From positions 186,001-250,000 of the forward strand of contig NZ_BMRK01000002.1 of the NCBI RefSeq assembly GCF_014648595.1: 64,000 nucleotides of DNA, given 5' to 3'. This document shows positions 16,226 through 23,952 of this stretch, in pieces (the first letter of the stretch is position 1; each line of letters opens with the position of its first letter). Both the position numbers and the translations under genes were made by a program. The notes under the pieces were generated by a model. The model was not told the origin of the DNA. It searched no databases and saw only the letters and a list, made by a program, of their open reading frames with translations. This stretch comes from Nocardioides luteus (GTDB lineage: Bacteria > Actinomycetota > Actinomycetes > Propionibacteriales > Nocardioidaceae).

Positions 16226-17896
16226 TCAGCCGACGGAGACCGCGCTCCAGGCCGCCTCGACAGCCGAGACCTCGGCGCTGTCGGCGCCGTAGATGTCGGT
16301 CGCCGCCTTCACCGTCGCGTCACGCGCACCGGCGTAGTCGGTGGTCGAGGTGAAGTAGGTCGAGTTCGCGCGGAACCAGATCTGCTCGGCCTTATCCCGA
16401 CCGATGCCGGTGATGGTCGAGCCGTCGCAGGTCGTGCTCGAGTGCTCGACGCCACCGATGGTCTTCGTGCCCGAGCCCTCGGAGAGCAGGTAGAAGAAGT
16501 GGTTGCCGACGCCGCTGGAGTAGTGGACGTCGAGGTCACCGGTCGAGGACGACCAGCAGTTGACCGAGTTGCCGTCGAAGGACGGGTTGTCCATCCGGCG
16601 CAGCGGGTCGCCGCCGTCGAGGATGAAGGCCTCACCGATCAGGTAGTCGCCCTGGTCCTCGGCGTTGTCGGCGTAGAACTCGACCGCCGTGCCGAAGATG
16701 TCCGAGGTGGACTCGTTGAGGCCACCGGACTCGCCGGAGTACTCCAGACCCGAGGTGTTCTCGGTGACGCCGTGGGTCATCTCGTGGCCCGCGACGTCGA
16801 GCGAGACCAGCGGGCCGTAGCCGACACCGTCACCGTCGCCGTACGTCATCTTCTCGCCGTCCCAGAAGGCGTTGACGTAGCCGTTGCCGTAGTGGACGCG
16901 GTTGTAGGAGCCGGAACCGTCGCCGAAGATGCCGTCGCGGCCGTGGACCTCGTTGTAGTAGTCCCAGGTCACGTTGGTGCCGTACTGGGCGTCGGCCGCG
17001 GCGGTCGCCCGGTCGTCGTTGGAGCCGTTGCCGAAGGTCGAGCTCGGGCTGGTGACCACGTCGCCGGCGGCGCAGCCGAAGCCGAGGAGCTGGCAGAGGA
17101 TGCTGTCCTCGGCGTTGTTCATGTCGGTCGTGTAGGTGCCGCCGCGGGTCTCGTCACGCAGCTCGTACGTCGAGCCGTTCTGGGTCACCTGCAGCGGGAC
17201 GGTGCCGGAGTAGAGCGTGTTGCCCTCGCCGTCGACGGTGTGGATGCCCTCGACCCGGCGCAGCACCTTGCCGCTGGCGGCATCGACGTACGTCGCGAGG
17301 CGGGACGGGGTGCCGTCGGACTGCTTGCCCTTGGTGGTCACGCGCCAGGCGAGCGTGGGGGTGCCGTCGACCGCGTCGACGACGAGCTTCGGGGCGTGCT
17401 TCTTGTCGGCCTGGAGGTCGGTGATCGCCTTGGTGACGGCGTCCAGGGTCAGCGCGGCCTTCATCGCCGCGTCCTTGGTGACGCCCGGCTTCACCGAGAG
17501 GTCGAGCACCTTCTCGAGGCCCTGCGAGACCGAGGTCACCGCGCCCGACTTGTTCTGGTGGGCGACCAGGTCGCCGCCGACGACCTCGAGCCCCTCGTAG
17601 GTCCGGTTCATCCGCACGTGCGTGGCACCGCTGGCGTCCTTCAGGGTCACCACCGGCTCGAGCTCCTGGCCGGCGCCGACCTTCCAGGTCGACGGCTTGC
17701 TCGTCAACGCCTTGACGGCCTTCGCCGCGACCGACTCGTCGTCGATCACCTTCTGAGCGGACAGGCTGACCGGGGTGACGGCGGAGGCGGAGTCGGCAGG
17801 GGTGGCGCCGGCTGGACTTCCGAAGGAGGCGACGAAAGCAGTTCCTGCAACAGCGGCAGCGGTGGTTGCACCCGCCACTCGAACGAATCTACGCAT
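16226..17896 (-). CDS. Secreted M4 (thermolysin-like) zinc metalloprotease
   Basis: 556-aa preproenzyme. A Sec signal peptide occupies about residues 1-36 (RRFVRVAGATTAAAVAGTA). An FTP/PepSY-type propeptide follows to about 230 with NRTYEGLEVVGGDLVAHQ. The catalytic domain has HEMTH near 371 and the third zinc ligand in GLNESTSD near 394, giving the HExxH + E gluzincin set. The segment FGNGSNDDRATAADAQYG (with one extra A) and GRDGIFGDGSGSYNRVHYG are family hallmarks. It is an extracellular neutral endopeptidase activated by removal of the propeptide. It lies 161 bp downstream of the M13 peptidase gene on the same strand and has its own terminator. Confidence 0.95.
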   Translation of the reverse strand: MRRFVRVAGATTAAAVAGTAFVASFGSPAGATPADSASAVTPVSLSAQKVIDDESVAAKAVKALTSKPSTWKVGAGQELEPVVTLKDASGATHVRMNRTYEGLEVVGGDLVAHQNKSGAVTSVSQGLEKVLDLSVKPGVTKDAAMKAALTLDAVTKAITDLQADKKHAPKLVVDAVDGTPTLAWRVTTKGKQSDGTPSRLATYVDAASGKVLRRVEGIHTVDGEGNTLYSGTVPLQVTQNGSTYELRDETRGGTYTTDMNNAEDSILCQLLGFGCAAGDVVTSPSSTFGNGSNDDRATAAADAQYGTNVTWDYYNEVHGRDGIFGDGSGSYNRVHYGNGYVNAFWDGEKMTYGDGDGVGYGPLVSLDVAGHEMTHGVTENTSGLEYSGESGGLNESTSDIFGTAVEFYADNAEDQGDYLIGEAFILDGGDPLRRMDNPSFDGNSVNCWSSSTGDLDVHYSSGVGNHFFYLLSEGSGTKTIGGVEHSSTTCDGSTITGIGRDKAEQIWFRANSTYFTSTTDYAGARDATVKAATDIYGADSAEVSAVEAAWSAVSVG

Positions 17897-18057
17897 GGGG
17901 TTCTCCTCGAGATAACGACCAGGATCGGTCCGGATCCTTCCACCGGATCCGACCGCGCGGCCGAACAAATTCCTGCAATGCAGGTTTGTGAAGGGCTCTC
18001 CCCGCGTAACTCGGTTACGCCGTTATCAAAGATTAACCAAACACACCCTGGGGCATG

Positions 18058-20010
18058 TCACCAGATGCGCACCCGATCCTCGGGGTCGAGCCAGAGTCCG
18101 TCACCCGGAGCGGTGCCGAAGACCTCGTGGAACTCGTCGAGGTTGCGGGCGATGTTCGCACGGAACTCGGGCGGGCTATGCGGGTCGATGGTGAGGAACT
18201 GCTGCGCCTGCTCCTTGCGCCGGACCGTACGCCACACGTAGGCCCAGTTGAGGAAGAGCCGCTGCCGGTCGCCTATCTCGGCGGCACCATCGGTCGCGAG
18301 CATGTAGGCGGTGTGGGCGATCGTCAGTCCGCCCAGGTCGCCGATGTTCTCGCCGACGGTCAACGCACCGTTGACGAACTCGCCCGGCAGGTCCCGCGGC
18401 GAGAGCTTGGAGTACTGCTCGATGAGCGCCTTCGTCTTCACCTCGAAGGCCGCCTTGTCGGCCGGCGACCACCAGTCCTGCATGTTGCCGTCGCCGTCGA
18501 ACTGGGCGCCCTGGTCGTCGAAACCGTGGCCGATCTCGTGACCGATCACCGCGCCGATGCCGCCGTAGTTCTCCGCCGGGTGGGCGTCGAGCGAGAAGAA
18601 CGGACGCTGCAGGATTCCGGCCGGGAAGCAGATCTCGTTGGTGCCGGGGTTGTAGTAGGCGTTGACCGTCTGCGGCAGCATGAACCACTCGTCACGGTCG
18701 ACCGGCCCGCCGAGCTTGCCGAGCTGGCGGTCGGTCTCGAAGATCGACGCGGCCGAGACGTTGCCGATCAGGTCGTCCTTGGAGATGGTCAGCGCGGAGT
18801 AGTCGCGCCACTTGTTCGGGTAGCCGATCTTCGGCGTGAACTTGTCGAGCTTCTCGTAGGCCTTCTGCTTGGTCTCCTCGCCCATCCAGTCGAGCTCGGA
18901 GATCGACTTGCGGTAGGCGGCGAGGAGGTTGGCGACCAGGTCGTCCATCTCGGCCTTCGCCTCGGGCGGGAAGTGCCGCGCGGCGTACTCCTTGCCGACC
19001 GCCTCCCCGATCGCACCCTCGACCAACGCGACCCCGCGCTTCCAGCGTTCGCGCAGCTCAGGGGTGCCGTTGAGGGTGCGGCCGTAGAAGTCGAAGTTGG
19101 TCTCGACGAAGTCGTCGGTCAGGTAGGGCGCGGCCCAGCGCAGCACGTGGAAGTAGAGCCACAGCTTCCAGTCGTCGATGTCGACCTCGCCCAGCACGGT
19201 GGAGAGGTGGGCGAAGAACGACGGCTGCCGCACCACGACCTCACCGAGGACCGCCTCGGTGTCGAGCTTCGAGCCGGAGAGGTTGCGGACGTAGGCGTCC
19301 CAGTTGAAGTTGGGGGCCAGCTCGCGCAGCTCCGCGAGGGTGAGCAGGTTGTAGGTCTTCTGCTTGTCGCGGGTCTCCTCGCGCGCCCAGTGGCCCTCGG
19401 CCAGCCGGGTGTCGATCCGGATGATCGTCTCGGCCGCCGCGCGCGGGTCGGGGTGCTCGGCGAGCGCGTAGAGGCGCTCGAGGTAGTCGGTGTACTTCCC
19501 GAGCACCTCGGCGAACTTCTCGTCGAAGTAGTAGTCCTTGTCGGGCAGCCCGAGGCCGCCCTGGAGCAGGTTGAAGATGTAGCGGTCGGACTGCTTGTCG
19601 TCGTTGTCGATGTAGGACCCGAAGAGCCCGTGGCCACCGATCCGCTCGACCTCGCCCAGGAACGCCGCCAGGTCGTCGGCGTCACGGAGCCCGTCGACCG
19701 CCGCCCGCAGACCGTCCAGCGGACGTACGCCGCGCTCGGCCACGGTGTCCTCGTCCATGAAGCTCGCGAAGAGGTCACCGATCTTCTGGGCGTCGCTGCC
19801 CGGCGCACCTCCCGATGCCGCGAGCTCCTCGATGATCGCGCGCACCTGCTGCTCGGCCTGGTCGGCCAGCATCACGAACGGTCCCCAGCTCGACCGGTCG
19901 GACGGGATCTCGACCTCTCGGAGCCAGGTGCCGTTGACGAAACCGAACAGGTCGTCCTGCGGCCGGATGTTGTCGTCCATGCCCGGGCGGGCGTCATCAA
20001 GGATCGTCAC
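18058..20010 (-). CDS. M13-family (neprilysin/PepO-like) metallopeptidase
   Basis: 650-aa zinc endopeptidase. It has no signal peptide and is probably cytoplasmic, as are many bacterial PepO proteins. N-terminal DDNIRPQDDLFGFVNGTWL opens the family's helical lid; NAYYNPGTNEICFPAGIL is the substrate-binding NAYY segment. Zinc ligands are in HEIGHGFDDQG near residue 490 and GENIGDLGG near 553. The C-terminus is RVRIW, where the common form is CRVW, so the terminal cysteine is missing. The GTG at 20010 is preferred (VTILDDARPGMDDN); an ATG at 20052 would add an unlikely leader. The short hairpin repeats at 20051-20122 lie just upstream. Confidence 0.93.
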   Translation of the reverse strand: MTILDDARPGMDDNIRPQDDLFGFVNGTWLREVEIPSDRSSWGPFVMLADQAEQQVRAIIEELAASGGAPGSDAQKIGDLFASFMDEDTVAERGVRPLDGLRAAVDGLRDADDLAAFLGEVERIGGHGLFGSYIDNDDKQSDRYIFNLLQGGLGLPDKDYYFDEKFAEVLGKYTDYLERLYALAEHPDPRAAAETIIRIDTRLAEGHWAREETRDKQKTYNLLTLAELRELAPNFNWDAYVRNLSGSKLDTEAVLGEVVVRQPSFFAHLSTVLGEVDIDDWKLWLYFHVLRWAAPYLTDDFVETNFDFYGRTLNGTPELRERWKRGVALVEGAIGEAVGKEYAARHFPPEAKAEMDDLVANLLAAYRKSISELDWMGEETKQKAYEKLDKFTPKIGYPNKWRDYSALTISKDDLIGNVSAASIFETDRQLGKLGGPVDRDEWFMLPQTVNAYYNPGTNEICFPAGILQRPFFSLDAHPAENYGGIGAVIGHEIGHGFDDQGAQFDGDGNMQDWWSPADKAAFEVKTKALIEQYSKLSPRDLPGEFVNGALTVGENIGDLGGLTIAHTAYMLATDGAAEIGDRQRLFLNWAYVWRTVRRKEQAQQFLTIDPHSPPEFRANIARNLDEFHEVFGTAPGDGLWLDPEDRVRIW

Positions 20011-20050
20011 AGCCCCAGGGTAGATGTGGGGTCCCAAGCGGGTGCGCAAC

Positions 20051-20122
20051 AACCCCGCACATGCAGGGAAGTTGCACCATGTTGCTCACGTTCGCGCGTC
20101 GCTTCCCCACATGTGCGGGGTT
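20051..20122. repeat. Inverted pair of short AACCCCGC..CATG..GGGAA palindromic repeats
   Basis: AACCCCGCACATG (20051-20063) and its exact reverse complement (20110-20122) are each followed inward by GGGAAG/CTTCCC, making 19 of 21 paired bases. A relative with a perfect CCCGCCATGGCGGG centre occurs at 53648. It lies between the M13 peptidase start and the stop of the gene at 20136 and could act as that gene's terminator. Confidence 0.6.
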
Positions 20123-20135
20123 CTGGCGCTATCGG

Positions 20136-21065
20136 TCAGGACCAGCCCGGGAAGTGCGCGCGCCAGGCGTCGGAGAGGGTCGTTGGTACGCCCGGCTCGC
20201 CGCGAAGCTGCAGGACTCGGTGGATCCGCTCGAGGGGGCGGCCGGGCGACTTGTAGATGTCCTTCGCGACGAAGACCAGGATGCGCCACTGGTCGTCGTC
20301 GATCCCCTCGCGCCGCTCGAGATCGGCCTCCCACTGCTCGATGCGCTCGACGTGCTGACGGCCGTCGTACTCGATGATCGTCCTCGAACGCCGGTAGGAG
20401 AGGTCGTACTTCCGTCGCTCGAGCTCGTCGCCCACCAGCAGGTTGACCTCTGGTTCGGGAAGCCCGGCGAGCACGATCAGCAGCCGGAGCCGGGTCTCCA
20501 TCGGAGAGTCCACCCCGTCGCGTACGTAGCCGACGGCCGTCCTCGCGAGCGCTGCACCCGGCCCGGACGTCTCGGCGCAGAAGGCTCGCAGAGTGGCCAG
20601 GTCGACCAGCCCCTTGCGCACCAGGTGGTCCCCGACGATCACCAGATCTACCAGGCTCAGCTGAGTGGCCAGCTCGATGAACACCTGCTGCGGCGCCGAG
20701 ACTCGCACGCCGCCGATGACGTTGACGAGGCCCTTCCTGCTGAGATGACAGGTCACGTCCCGCCGACCGCGGCGCCGGCGACGTTCGACGACGGTGACGT
20801 GCTCGCCCGGGAGCGCCGGGATCGGGAGCCCGAGGACGCGCGCCGCCGTGGCGTGGCTCGCCCACGCCTTCTCACCGAACGGGAGCAACGCCGCCTCGGC
20901 CATGAGCGCCGCCGTCGTCTCGACGGTCGCCGCGACGTAGATGCCGTGCAGCAAGCGCCGGTAGGAAGGCGTACGCAGGTCCCTGATGTTCCCCTGCGCA
21001 GCTGCCGCCGCTCGGGTGAAGGGCCGCGTCGGATCGAACGCGCCGGATTCCGGGTCCTCAGTCAT
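20136..21065 (-). CDS. AbiEi-like antitoxin-domain / DUF559-type endonuclease-fold protein
   Basis: 309 residues. The N-terminal part (AAAAAQGNIRDLRTPSYRRLLHG, split) looks like the winged-helix AbiEi/DUF4095-type domain that binds DNA. The C-terminal part contains VNLLVGDELERRKYDLSY and IIEYDGRQH, the E-x-D-G pattern of the DUF559/Vsr-like PD-(D/E)XK nuclease fold, at about 215-255. Such proteins are common as orphans in Nocardioides and relatives; toxin-antitoxin function is not established, and no AbiEii toxin gene adjoins it. ATG at 21065. Confidence 0.7.
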   Translation of the reverse strand: MTEDPESGAFDPTRPFTRAAAAAQGNIRDLRTPSYRRLLHGIYVAATVETTAALMAEAALLPFGEKAWASHATAARVLGLPIPALPGEHVTVVERRRRRGRRDVTCHLSRKGLVNVIGGVRVSAPQQVFIELATQLSLVDLVIVGDHLVRKGLVDLATLRAFCAETSGPGAALARTAVGYVRDGVDSPMETRLRLLIVLAGLPEPEVNLLVGDELERRKYDLSYRRSRTIIEYDGRQHVERIEQWEADLERREGIDDDQWRILVFVAKDIYKSPGRPLERIHRVLQLRGEPGVPTTLSDAWRAHFPGWS

Positions 21066-21230
21066 GGAGCCACCATGTGCGGCCCGAGCGACGATGTCGC
21101 ACCCAAAATCGCTGCCTGTGGATATCTCTGGTCTGAAGCGAGCTTGTGGATGGAACTAGGCCCGAGCCTCGGATCTACGTTCCGCATCGATACAAAATCG
21201 GGCATGTGCGGGTGGAAGCCCCGGATAGGG

Positions 21231-21250
21231 GGTCTCGACAAGCTCGACCA
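21231..21250. repeat. Single GGTCTCGACAAGCTCGACCA element
   Basis: 20-bp copy of the dispersed palindrome, 9 bp beyond the stop of the carboxypeptidase gene. It may serve as a 3'-end hairpin. The 193-bp gap also holds two near-DnaA boxes (TGTGGATAT 21117, TGTGGATGG 21150 region). Confidence 0.7.
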
Positions 21251-21258
21251 ACGGCGGA

Positions 21259-22473
21259 TCAGCCGGGCTTGACGATGCGGTTCATCTCGAAGTGCATGGG
21301 GTCGGTCCACTTCCAGTTGCCGCCCCAGGTGAAGCCCCAGCGCTCGAAGATGGCGACGACGGTGCGGTCCATCTCGCCGACGGTGCCGCGCTGGTTGCCG
21401 GCGGTGTTGAGGTCGACGGCGAGGCCGAAGGCGTGGTTGGAGAGCTGGGTGCTGTTGGCGATGAAGCGCGGGTAGTAGCAGCCGGCGTACTGGGCGGGGT
21501 TGATCTTCTTCGCCAGACCCCGGTCGACGACCTCCTGGAGCGCGGCGCGGAGCTGGGGGATCATCACCTTGTTGCAGGTCACCGAGCCGATGATCGGCAC
21601 CTGGGCGGTGACGATGTGGGAGCTGACCCAGCTCGCGGCGGGGGTGATGGTGCCGTCGCCGTTGGCGCGGTAGGTGTAGTTGCCGACGGCCTCGGCGACG
21701 GTGCCGACGACGTGGGCCTTCTGCGGGGCGTTGGGGTCGAGGCCGGCGCGGGCGACGACGTCGAGACGCTGCACGGAGGCGTCGGAGCCGACGATCTTCT
21801 GGATCGGCTTGACCACCCGGTTGGGGGCGATGGCGGCGGTGGAGACGATGAGCGCGTTGCCCTTCTCCATGCCCATCTCCTCGCCCCACTTGTGGTTGAC
21901 GACGGCGGAGGCGAGGCCCGGCGGCTGGGGAGCGTACGCACCGACGTGGACCGTGGTCGCGTCCTTGTTGGAGCCGAGCCGGACGAAGCCGTCCTTGTCG
22001 GCCGGGAGCTCGTCCTGGCGCTCGGGGTCGATCGCGACCTCGCCGCCGGCGACGCGCTGCCAGACCTCGTCGGAGTCGGCGCTCTGGAACGGGGCGAAGT
22101 TGCGGTAGGTCGAGGGGTCGACGGCCACGACCTTCACCAGCCGTCCCTCGACGCTGACCTGCGCCATCGAGATCTGCTCGACCCCGGAGACGCCCTCGAG
22201 CGCGCCGATCTTCTTGACCGACCGGGACGGGAGGGTGTCCTCGGAGACGATCAGCAGGTCGGTGGAGTGGAGCGTGCCCTCGCGCTTGCCGGGCAGGTCG
22301 ACCGCGTGGGACGGGTCGGCGACGGGGCTCTTCTTCTCGGCCGCCTCGCTGGCGCTCGGGCTGCCGCTCGGCGAGGAGGAGCCCGGCTTCTCGGGCTCCC
22401 CGGCGCAGGCCGTCAGGGTCACGACGAGCACGGCGGCGATCGCCGCGGGCGCCCTCCACGAGACCTTGCGCAT
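21259..22473 (-). CDS. Lipoprotein with VanY-type D-Ala-D-Ala carboxypeptidase (M15) domain
   Basis: 404-aa exported lipoprotein (lipobox VTLTAC, about residue 22). A Ser-rich spacer and a beta-rich domain of about 250 residues of unknown role are followed by an M15 peptidase domain. SNHAFGLAVDLN near residue 345 supplies the H and D zinc ligands and DPMHFE near 392 supplies the final His. It probably trims D-Ala-D-Ala or peptide cross-links in the cell wall. The middle region (LIVSEDTLP, SSVRTLEG-like separation) recalls FtsX-type extracellular folds, but this is weak. The ATG at 22473 with AGAAGG upstream is preferred over an upstream in-frame codon at 22521. Confidence 0.82.
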   Translation of the reverse strand: MRKVSWRAPAAIAAVLVVTLTACAGEPEKPGSSSPSGSPSASEAAEKKSPVADPSHAVDLPGKREGTLHSTDLLIVSEDTLPSRSVKKIGALEGVSGVEQISMAQVSVEGRLVKVVAVDPSTYRNFAPFQSADSDEVWQRVAGGEVAIDPERQDELPADKDGFVRLGSNKDATTVHVGAYAPQPPGLASAVVNHKWGEEMGMEKGNALIVSTAAIAPNRVVKPIQKIVGSDASVQRLDVVARAGLDPNAPQKAHVVGTVAEAVGNYTYRANGDGTITPAASWVSSHIVTAQVPIIGSVTCNKVMIPQLRAALQEVVDRGLAKKINPAQYAGCYYPRFIANSTQLSNHAFGLAVDLNTAGNQRGTVGEMDRTVVAIFERWGFTWGGNWKWTDPMHFEMNRIVKPG

Positions 22474-22533
22474 CCTTCTACCTCCCCGAGGAAGGTTAGG
22501 GGAGGGCTGGTGACCGCCCAACTCGCCGGTAGC

Positions 22534-23103
22534 TCAGGCGAGAACGCGTGACATCAGCCAGGCGATGTCGTCTGCGGTCTGGTCGGGTGTGCCGGTCGGC
22601 TGCATGACATGACTGAGCACGACACGCACCATCGTCTCTATCGCGACGTCGGCCTGGCGGTCGCTCAGCCCGTGGTCGAACTTCTCGATGTGCTCGTGGA
22701 TGATCTCGGTCGCGTAGCCCAGCAGACCCTCGCTCTGGCTGGTCAGGTAGGGCAGCAGCTCGGTGTCGGCGCCGTGGGTCGCCGAGACCACCGCGTGCAG
22801 CAGCTTGTTGTCCTGGGCGCGGTCGAGGACGGCGTACGTCGCCCGGCGGATCGCCCGGACGAAGTCGTCCTCCTGGTCGAAGGACGCGCTCACCACCGCG
22901 AGGAACTGCTCCAGCTCGCGCAGGATCAGCGACTTCGCCAGCGCGGGCTTGGCGCCGATGTCGTTGTAGACCGTCTGCCGGCTCACCCCGCAGCGTTGCG
23001 CGATACGCGACATCGTCACGCTCGCCCACCCGGTCTCGGTGGTCATCTCGGCAGCTGCGTCGAGGATTCGCTGACGGGTGGTTTCAGGTACGCCGGCCCC
23101 CAT
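22534..23103 (-). CDS. TetR family transcriptional regulator
   Basis: 189-aa repressor with an N-terminal TetR helix-turn-helix: RQRILDAAAEMTTETGW, VTMSRIAQRCGVSRQTVYNDI at about residues 10-50. The helical C-terminal domain carries the TetR_C signature HGLSDRQADVAIETMVRVVLSH. It is divergent from polyphosphate glucokinase (93-bp gap) and ends 60 bp before the carboxypeptidase start. It may control itself or the carboxypeptidase gene; no ligand can be inferred. Confidence 0.9.
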   Translation of the reverse strand: MGAGVPETTRQRILDAAAEMTTETGWASVTMSRIAQRCGVSRQTVYNDIGAKPALAKSLILRELEQFLAVVSASFDQEDDFVRAIRRATYAVLDRAQDNKLLHAVVSATHGADTELLPYLTSQSEGLLGYATEIIHEHIEKFDHGLSDRQADVAIETMVRVVLSHVMQPTGTPDQTADDIAWLMSRVLA

Positions 23104-23184
23104 GGCGGCAGAGTCTAGTGGGACCGTCGCGCGACCGCTGAGGCGGATGTGTCATGTGCCACACGTCGCGTCACCAGTTGGAAA

Positions 23185-23197
23185 TAGGATGGGGACA
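23185..23197 (+). promoter_or_regulatory. Candidate -10 element for leaderless ppgK
   Basis: TAGGAT at 23185-23190 lies 6 nt before the ATG at 23197, the spacing of a leaderless actinobacterial transcript. GGGG at 23191-23194 is too close to the start to be a normal ribosome binding site. Confidence 0.45.
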
Positions 23198-23952
23198 TGA
23201 CGACGACCCTGCCCTTCGGCATCGACTTCGGCGGCACGGGCATCAAGGGGGCCCCGATCGACCTCGCCACCGGCGAGTTCGCCGCCGAGCGCGTACGCGT
23301 CCCGACGCCGGAGCGATCCACCCCGGATGCCATCGCCGAGATCTTCGTGGAGCTGCTCGGCCAGTTCCCCGACTACGACGGGAAGGTCGGGGTCACCGTC
23401 CCCGGAGTCGTACGCCACGGGGTGGTCCACTCCGCGGCCAACATCGACAAGTCGTGGATCGGCGCCGACGCGGACGCGATCTTCACCGCCGCCACCGGGC
23501 GTGACGTGCACGTGGTCAACGACGCCGACGCGGCCGGGCTGGCCGAGGTCCGCTACGGCGCCGCGAAGGGCCGCCGCGGGCTGGTCATCATGACCACCCT
23601 CGGCACCGGCATCGGCACCGCGCTCCTCAACGACGGCGTGCTCGTGCCCAACACCGAGCTGGGCCACCTCGAGCTCGACGGCCACGACGCCGAGACCCGC
23701 GCCTCCAACATCGCCCGCAAGCGCGAGGACCTCTCCTGGAAGCAGTGGGCCAAGCGGCTGCAGAAGTACTACCGCCACCTGGAGATGCTCTTCTCGCCCG
23801 ACCTATTCCTCGTCGGCGGAGGGGTCTCGAAGGAATCGGCGGAGTTCCTCCCGCTTCTGGAGCTGGACACCGAGATCATCCCGGCGAAGCTGCTCAACAC
23901 TGCGGGGGCGGTCGGGGCCGCGCTCTACGCCGAAGAGCTCTCCACCGACTGA
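23197..23952 (+). CDS. ppgK: Polyphosphate glucokinase
   Basis: 251-aa ROK-family kinase that phosphorylates glucose using inorganic polyphosphate (and usually ATP), feeding glycolysis. The phosphate-1 motif FGIDFGGTGIKGA is at residues 7-19, VNDADAAGLAEVRYGAAKG is at about 108-126, and TTLGTGIGTAL is the phosphate-2 loop. The catalytic Asp is in NDAD, and ELGHLEL is the glucose-contact motif. Length is normal for the family. Its last 150 bp overlap the 3' end of the convergent peptidase gene at 23803, which is unusual. Monocistronic. Confidence 0.95.
   Translation: MTTTLPFGIDFGGTGIKGAPIDLATGEFAAERVRVPTPERSTPDAIAEIFVELLGQFPDYDGKVGVTVPGVVRHGVVHSAANIDKSWIGADADAIFTAATGRDVHVVNDADAAGLAEVRYGAAKGRRGLVIMTTLGTGIGTALLNDGVLVPNTELGHLELDGHDAETRASNIARKREDLSWKQWAKRLQKYYRHLEMLFSPDLFLVGGGVSKESAEFLPLLELDTEIIPAKLLNTAGAVGAALYAEELSTD

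Noticed and set aside
16442-18241. 599-codon plus frame opposite the M4 protease gene
   Set aside because: Valine/Ala/Asp-rich antisense shadow with no homology cue; M4 motifs are unambiguous on the minus strand.
20136-21065. Complete AbiE toxin-antitoxin system
   Set aside because: No AbiEii nucleotidyltransferase gene next to it; the C-terminal part is a nuclease-like DUF559 fold, common as orphans.
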